Assembly: GCA_902493915.1 (NCBI GenBank)
Contig: CABUQY010000056.1
Coordinates: 1-10,993, forward strand
Direction: 5' to 3'
From: an uncultured Collinsella sp.
Lineage (GTDB): Bacteria; Actinomycetota; Coriobacteriia; Coriobacteriales; Coriobacteriaceae
Length of the DNA stretch: 10,993 nt
In this document: positions 6,708 to 10,993 of the stretch, piece after piece
Numbering within the stretch: position 1 is the first letter of the stretch
Layout of the letters: each line of letters begins with the position of its first letter
The notes under the pieces: model-generated
What the model was told of the DNA's origin: nothing
The model's database searches: none
Seen by the model: only the letters and a program-made list of their open reading frames with translations
Program-made: the position numbers and the translations under genes

Positions 6708-9700
6708 ATGGCGCAGGGGACGTTTGTGCAGGCGCTTCGCAAAGAGGCGGCGTTGAGCGGCACCTTTATGAAGGGGCGTTCGCTCATGCTCAACGGCGCC
6801 GTGCTGTCGATCGAGGACAGCGGCTCGCGCTTCTCCAAAAACGTGACGGTTGAGGGCTCGGTGCGCGGCTCGCGCGGCGACCTGTACAAGACGCACGTGG
6901 CGCTCGACATGGACGAGCACGAGGTGATCGACTACGACTGCGATTGTCCCGCCGCCTATCGTTACCCCGGTATGTGTAAGCACGCTATTGCCACGGCGCT
7001 GGCGTATTTGGATGCCAGCGGCGCCGAGCCCGTCGAAGGTTTGCGCACGCCGGTTCGCACGTTTACGGCGCAGCCGAAACAGCCCGCGCGCGCCGCGTCC
7101 GCCGCGCCGGCCGTCAACCCCAACTTTCCCTTCCCGGCGCCCGTCCCCACGAGCCCGAGCCTTGTGGCGGCGCTTTCCGATCTTTCGGACGCGCGCATGG
7201 ATGAGCTGGCGAGCATGCGCCGCAAGCTTGCCGGTGCCGTTGATCCCGACGCCCCCAAAGCGGCGTTGGAGCCCTCGTTGGTGCCGTACTACAATCTGCT
7301 GTTCGCTGACCGCTTTAGCTGGGCGCTCGAGTTCCGCATTCGCTGTGGATCGGTCTCCTACGTGGTCAAGGACATCGACGGCATGGCCGATGCCTACGTG
7401 CGCGGCGGCACGTTCTCCTATGGCAAGAAGCTCACGTTTGTCCATTCACCTGAGGCCTTTGACGAAACATCGGCAAAGCTGCTCAACCTTGTTGCGACGA
7501 CAGTTGCCTATCTCGATGACATCACAAGCTCGCGTTCGGCGTCGTACGACTTTGCCCGCAGTGGTTTTGTTGCCGAGCGTCAGTTGCCGCTGTCCGAGCA
7601 TAGCATCGTATATGTGCTGGACCTGCTGCGCGGCCAGACCATCTCCTTTGAGCCCGCCTGGTCGCGGGGGATGACGACGCATCGCACCTACGACGTGGCG
7701 GTTGAGCTGTCTCCGCAAGGGGAGGACGAGGCATCCGCTAAGCGCCCACCGCTGCTTGCCGCCAAAATCGCGCCGGCGGCTGGTGGTAGCTATGACCTGC
7801 GCCTGCCCGCCGATATGTACTGCTTTGCGTCGGGCGATGCCGCCTACTTGGTTGACACGCGCCGCGCGCGCCGTACCGACGCTGCATTTGCTCAGCATGC
7901 CGCACCTTTTTTGTCGCGCTTGCTGCCGTGCCGCACGCCCGCCCATATTGCCGCCGAGCAGGTGGGTGAGTTCTGCCGTATGGCGCTGCCCATTTTGCGC
8001 GACTACACCGACCTCACCGCGCCCGCCGCGCTCGATACCGTGGCACCCGAGCCGAGCTTTGCTATGGCGATCGGTGTCGACGATGGGCTCGTGACCTGCA
8101 AAATTACGGTTACCTACGGCGATTGGTCGGCGGATCTCTTTAGCCTGGGCGCTCCGGGCAGCCCCTTCGAAGAGCAGCGCCCCGGTGTGCCGCCCCGCGA
8201 CGAGGTGGCGGAGTTTCGCGTTATGGATACGGCGGCCCTGTACTTCGATTTCTACGAGCGCGGTCTGGCGTTTGAGGAGCGCGATGACGCCCGCTTGTTC
8301 TGCCTGCTGACCGAGGGCCTGTCTGCCCTGTCCGAACTGGGTGAGATCATGCTCAGCGACCGTCTGCGCCAGATCTCGGTCCGCCCCGCGCCCAAGCTCT
8401 CGGTTCGTGCGACCGTTAAGAGCAATCTGCTCGATGTCGAGCTGGGCGCGAGCGGGCTTTCGGCCGCGGACCTTGCCGTCTATCTCGATTCGTACAAGCG
8501 CCATCAAACGTTTGCGCGCCTTACGTCCGGCGACATCATTCGCCTGGACGAGGGGGCGCGCGCCGCGTTTGGCCTTGCCGAGGACCTGGGTGTCGATGCC
8601 GTCGACCTGCTCGACGGCGTGTCGCTTCCCGCGTCGAGCACCCTGTTCGTCGACAGCATGCTCGCACGCACGCCGGCGCTCGAGGCCGATCGCGACGCTG
8701 CGTTCCGCCGTACCGTCGAGCGCCTGGACACGCTCGGCAAGATGGACTTTACGGTGCCGGCATCGCTCAAGGCAACGATGCGCGGCTACCAGGTCGACGG
8801 ATACCAGTGGCTCGGCTCGCTCGAACACCTGGGCCTTGGCGGCATCTTGGCCGACGACATGGGCCTGGGCAAAACGCTCCAGATGATTGCGCATATTCTG
8901 GCGCGCGTGGAGGCGGGGGACACCAAGCCCACGCTCGTGGTATGCCCGGCCTCACTCGTGTACAACTGGACTGCCGAGCTGGAGCGCTTTGCCCCGTCGC
9001 TCGATGTGTGCGCCATTGTGGGCGCCAAGGCTCAACGCCGCGTGCAGATCGCCGGCGTGGCCGAGCATAGCGTGGTCGTGACGTCGTATGACCTTATGCG
9101 GCGCGATATCGACGAGTACGTCGAGCGGGATTTTGCCCGCGTGGTGCTCGATGAGGCACAGTACATTAAAAATCCGCTCACGCAGGTGGCGCGCGCCGCC
9201 AAGCGCCTGCCTGCCGGCGTGCGCTTTGCCCTGACGGGCACGCCCATCGAAAACCGCCTGTCCGAGCTCTGGAGCATCTTCGACTTTTTGATGCCGGGTC
9301 TTTTGGGGACGCGCGAGTCGTTTGCCAAGCGCTTTGAGAGCCCCGTCGAGCATGCCGAGGGCGATAGCGCCGCTCGCCTGCAGGCGCTCGTGTCGCCGTT
9401 TGTGCTGCGCCGTGTTAAGGAAGACGTGGTGGCCGACCTGCCCGAGAAGATCGAAGACACCGTCATGGCGCAGCTTACCGGCGAGCAGCGCAAGCTCTAC
9501 CTGGCCAACCAGGACCGCATCGCCCAGCAGGTGCAGCACCGCGAGGCTGGGGAGTTTAAGAAGGACAAACTCAAGGTGCTCGCCGAGCTCACCAAGCTGC
9601 GCCAGATCTGCTGCGACCCGCGTCTACACTACGAGGATTACAAGGCGGGGAGCGCCAAGCTCGATACGTGTATGGAGCTCGTGCACGGCGCACTCGACGG

Positions 9701-10172
9701 CGGGCATCGCATCCTGTTGTTCAGCCAGTTTACGGGTATGCTCGATATCATCGGTAAGCGCTTGGCCAAGGAGGACATCGCCTTCCTTAAGCTCACGGGC
9801 GCTTCGTCTAAGGAGAGCCGCGCCAAGATGGTCGCGCAGTTCCAAGCGGGCGAGGTTCCGGTCTTTTTGATTTCGCTCAAGGCGGGCGGCGTGGGCCTTA
9901 ACCTGACGGCGGCCGACGTGGTCATCCACTACGACCCGTGGTGGAACGTGGCAGCGCAGGACCAGGCGACCGACCGCGCGCACCGTATTGGCCAGCAACA
10001 TACCGTGACCGTGTACAAGCTCATCGCCAAGGACACGATCGAGGAGCGCATTATGCAGATGCAGGAGTCCAAGCGCGACCTGGTCAACAGCGTGCTCGGC
10101 GGCGACGGCATCTCGTCGGCGCTGTTTACCCGCGAAGATGTTCTGGCGCTGCTGGGCGGCGACGGGCGCTAA
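6708..10172 (+). CDS. SWIM zinc-finger SNF2-family helicase-like ATPase (1154 aa)
   Basis: An ATP-driven DNA translocase of the bacterial SNF2/RapA-like group; such proteins act on protein-DNA complexes, but no role is established for this one. Near the N-terminus a SWIM finger, CxCx9CxH, is intact (C78, C80, C90, H92). A Pro/Ala-rich linker (~115-150) and a long poorly defined region resembling the SNF2-associated domain (~190-680) follow. The ATPase has GILADDMGLGKT (Walker A, ~712-723), DEAQYIKN (Walker B, ~815-822), LTGTPIENR (motif III, ~842-850), then helicase-C motifs LLFSQFTGMLDII (~1003-1015), AGGVGLNLTAADVV (~1059-1072) and QATDRAHRIGQ (~1086-1096). All motifs look functional. The ATG at 6708 is chosen because GGAGG (6698-6702) lies 5 bases before it; an in-frame GTG at 6690 has no ribosome site. 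It is probably co-transcribed with dnaE, since no terminator lies in the 28-base gap. Confidence 0.96.
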   Translation: MAQGTFVQALRKEAALSGTFMKGRSLMLNGAVLSIEDSGSRFSKNVTVEGSVRGSRGDLYKTHVALDMDEHEVIDYDCDCPAAYRYPGMCKHAIATALAYLDASGAEPVEGLRTPVRTFTAQPKQPARAASAAPAVNPNFPFPAPVPTSPSLVAALSDLSDARMDELASMRRKLAGAVDPDAPKAALEPSLVPYYNLLFADRFSWALEFRIRCGSVSYVVKDIDGMADAYVRGGTFSYGKKLTFVHSPEAFDETSAKLLNLVATTVAYLDDITSSRSASYDFARSGFVAERQLPLSEHSIVYVLDLLRGQTISFEPAWSRGMTTHRTYDVAVELSPQGEDEASAKRPPLLAAKIAPAAGGSYDLRLPADMYCFASGDAAYLVDTRRARRTDAAFAQHAAPFLSRLLPCRTPAHIAAEQVGEFCRMALPILRDYTDLTAPAALDTVAPEPSFAMAIGVDDGLVTCKITVTYGDWSADLFSLGAPGSPFEEQRPGVPPRDEVAEFRVMDTAALYFDFYERGLAFEERDDARLFCLLTEGLSALSELGEIMLSDRLRQISVRPAPKLSVRATVKSNLLDVELGASGLSAADLAVYLDSYKRHQTFARLTSGDIIRLDEGARAAFGLAEDLGVDAVDLLDGVSLPASSTLFVDSMLARTPALEADRDAAFRRTVERLDTLGKMDFTVPASLKATMRGYQVDGYQWLGSLEHLGLGGILADDMGLGKTLQMIAHILARVEAGDTKPTLVVCPASLVYNWTAELERFAPSLDVCAIVGAKAQRRVQIAGVAEHSVVVTSYDLMRRDIDEYVERDFARVVLDEAQYIKNPLTQVARAAKRLPAGVRFALTGTPIENRLSELWSIFDFLMPGLLGTRESFAKRFESPVEHAEGDSAARLQALVSPFVLRRVKEDVVADLPEKIEDTVMAQLTGEQRKLYLANQDRIAQQVQHREAGEFKKDKLKVLAELTKLRQICCDPRLHYEDYKAGSAKLDTCMELVHGALDGGHRILLFSQFTGMLDIIGKRLAKEDIAFLKLTGASSKESRAKMVAQFQAGEVPVFLISLKAGGVGLNLTAADVVIHYDPWWNVAAQDQATDRAHRIGQQHTVTVYKLIAKDTIEERIMQMQESKRDLVNSVLGGDGISSALFTREDVLALLGGDGR

Positions 10173-10322
10173 CCCGCTCGGGTGGGGCCGCCAGGGCGGA
10201 TAGCGCACGCTGCCCCATCGTCCCCGCCCGTTATGTGTTCATTTGCAATGCCGTGGATGGTTTGTCTGCCTTTGGGCATAAGAACCATCAAGAACATTGG
10301 CACGTCAGCAAAGGAGAACATC

Positions 10323-10685
10323 ATGGCGAAATTCTTTAAGGACCCCAATGGCAAGCTCATTGCCGCCCTTGGCAACGACGTTGCAACCCCTGCCGGTTGC
10401 ACGGAACTGACCGCAAACACTGAGGACGCGGCGCACGAGAAGCACGTGCCTGTTGTCGAGACCGAGCGCGACGGTCACGTGATTCGCGCACGCGTTGGCT
10501 CGGTCGAGCACCCCAGCCTGCCCGAGCACTATATTGAGTGGATCGCCCTTGAGGCCGAGGGCCGCTTAGAGGTCCATTACCTTGAGCCCGGCATGAAGCC
10601 CGCGACGTTTTTTGCCGGCGGTTCCAAGACCGGTACCGTCTATGCCTACTGCAACCTGCACGGGCTGTGGTCCGCGACGTTCTAG
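10323..10685 (+). CDS. Superoxide reductase, neelaredoxin/desulfoferrodoxin type (120 aa)
   Basis: Cytoplasmic non-haem iron enzyme that reduces superoxide to hydrogen peroxide without making oxygen, typical of anaerobes. The catalytic Fe(His)4Cys centre is complete: E39 and H41 in EKHVPV, H63 in VEHPS, H69 in PEHYIEW, and C110 and H113 in CNLHGLW. The N-terminal segment lacks the four-cysteine desulforedoxin iron site of class I desulfoferrodoxins; only one cysteine (C26) precedes the catalytic domain, so this is a one-iron enzyme. The length matches that class. The start is fixed by AAGGAG at 10311-10316, 6 bases before the ATG. It stands alone, 150 bases after the SNF2 gene. The upstream region (10173-10322) has no clear promoter; CATAAG at 10277-10282 is the only weak -10 candidate. 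Confidence 0.93.
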   Translation: MAKFFKDPNGKLIAALGNDVATPAGCTELTANTEDAAHEKHVPVVETERDGHVIRARVGSVEHPSLPEHYIEWIALEAEGRLEVHYLEPGMKPATFFAGGSKTGTVYAYCNLHGLWSATF

Positions 10686-10705
10686 GAGCGCGCCCCCGCT
10701 CGGGG

Positions 10706-10711
10706 TATCAT
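10706..10711 (+). promoter_or_regulatory. -10-like hexamer TATCAT between the superoxide reductase gene and the 10803 gene
   Basis: TATCAT in GGGGTATCATAG is preceded by GG, like the boxes at 1150 and 2831. It would produce a leader of roughly 85-90 bases for the 10803 gene, and that leader would contain the hairpin at 10732-10763. No -35 box is recognisable because the expected position falls on the end of the preceding gene. Low confidence. Confidence 0.3.
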
Positions 10712-10731
10712 AGCTAGCATATGCACATGCG

Positions 10732-10763
10732 AGCGCCGACTGCATCATGCGGCCGGCGCTTTT
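10732..10763 (+). terminator. Rho-independent terminator or leader attenuator
   Basis: AGCGCCG (10732-10738) pairs perfectly with CGGCGCT (10754-10760), a 7-bp GC-rich stem around a 15-base loop, followed by a short T-run (10760-10763). It most simply ends the superoxide reductase transcript. If transcription of the next gene starts at the TATCAT box upstream, the same hairpin would lie in its leader and could act as an attenuator. The T-run is short, so termination may be incomplete. Confidence 0.5.
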
Positions 10764-10802
10764 ACTACGACAACGATGGTTTACGACGGAAAGGGCTGAG
10801 CC

Positions 10803-10993
10803 ATGAAGCTCGCACTTGCACAGATCGATATGCGCCTGGGTGATATTGAGGGTATCTGCGGTCGCATCGAGGACCAGGCGCGCCTGGCCCATGAGCGCGG
10901 TGCGCGCGTGTTGTGCGTGCCGGCTCCGCTCTTTATGGGAGCCCTGCCCGGCGGCCTGGTGGGCGCTGCCGACTTTGAGCACGACATACTTGC
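10803..10993 (+). CDS. nadE: Nitrilase-fold N-terminus, probably glutamine-dependent NAD synthetase, cut by the window edge
   Basis: The reading frame from the ATG at 10803 stays open to the right edge (63 residues seen). The opening, MKLALAQIDMRLGDIEG followed by an AHERGARVLCVPAP segment, matches the first strand, helix and second strand of the nitrilase superfamily. The QxxxxxGD spacing is most like the glutaminase domain at the front of NAD synthetase, which would release ammonia for the C-terminal synthetase domain to amidate deamido-NAD. Where active nitrilase-fold enzymes have the catalytic Glu of an FPE motif, this protein has VPAP, so the first residue of the Glu-Lys-Cys triad appears absent. 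The synthetase domain is outside the window, so another carbon-nitrogen hydrolase remains possible. The ribosome site is a modest AAAGGG about 7 bases upstream. Confidence 0.65.
   Translation, partial: MKLALAQIDMRLGDIEGICGRIEDQARLAHERGARVLCVPAPLFMGALPGGLVGAADFEHDIL

Noticed and set aside
7446..8894. Minus-strand open frame of 482 codons opposite the SNF2 gene
   Set aside because: Another antisense shadow; the plus-strand frame has all SNF2 motifs in order.
10173..10200. Short inverted repeat ACCC-GCTC-GGGT just after the SNF2 stop, considered as a terminator
   Set aside because: Only four base pairs and no T-run; too weak to call.
10182..10322. Upstream in-frame extension of the superoxide reductase from 10182
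   Set aside because: The extension has no family resemblance, while AAGGAG sits 6 bases before the ATG at 10323 and the protein from there has the normal family length.
10686..10705. GAGCG-CGCCCC-CGCTC hairpin after the superoxide reductase stop
   Set aside because: No T-run follows, and it competes with an alternative CCCC/GGGG pairing. The hairpin at 10732-10763 is the better terminator.
1..10993. CRISPR arrays, tRNA or rRNA genes
   Set aside because: No regularly spaced direct repeats, no tRNA cloverleaf and no rRNA-like sequence were seen; the non-coding space is confined to short gaps and the IS left end.

Overview
The window looks like a chromosomal segment of a high-GC actinobacterium, most likely Collinsella or a close relative in the Coriobacteriia. 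This is inferred from the GC-rich codon use, the DnaE1-type polymerase and the neighbouring gene set; it is a judgement from memory of these families, not a database result. Two stretches differ from the rest: a very GC-rich insertion sequence at the left edge, and a clearly lower-GC transporter block at about 1350-2770.

Layout. (1) Positions 1-788, minus strand: the N-terminal 262 codons of an IS110-family transposase, cut by the window edge. Its upstream side (789 to about 1006) is non-coding and full of nested hairpins, which is where IS110-group elements encode their guide (bridge) RNA. (2) 1019-1187: an imperfect bidirectional terminator and a -10-like box leading into a short gene. (3) 1188-1439: a short ORF whose first ~55 residues resemble the start of a DUF3284-type protein, followed by an unrelated tail. 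Its stop overlaps the start of a 12-helix MFS transporter (1436-2635). (4) 2876-6679: dnaE, the replicative DNA polymerase III alpha subunit, with all PHP-domain metal ligands and all three catalytic aspartates. (5) 6708-10172: a large SWIM-finger/SNF2-type helicase-like ATPase, 28 bases after dnaE and probably co-transcribed. (6) 10323-10685: a small superoxide reductase of the neelaredoxin type. (7) 10803 to the right edge: the start of a nitrilase-fold protein, probably the glutamine-amidotransferase half of NAD synthetase, without the usual catalytic Glu.

Replication (dnaE) and chromatin or transcription remodelling (SNF2) form the conserved core. Oxidative-stress defence and NAD synthesis follow as separate housekeeping units. 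The left 2.7 kb looks accessory: an IS element next to a transporter block of different base composition that seems to have truncated a resident gene. The strongest lead for new biology is the candidate bridge RNA of the IS110 element. Smaller leads are the ~60-residue insertion in the DnaE PHP domain, the altered DnaE fingers loop, and the degenerate glutaminase active site at the right edge.
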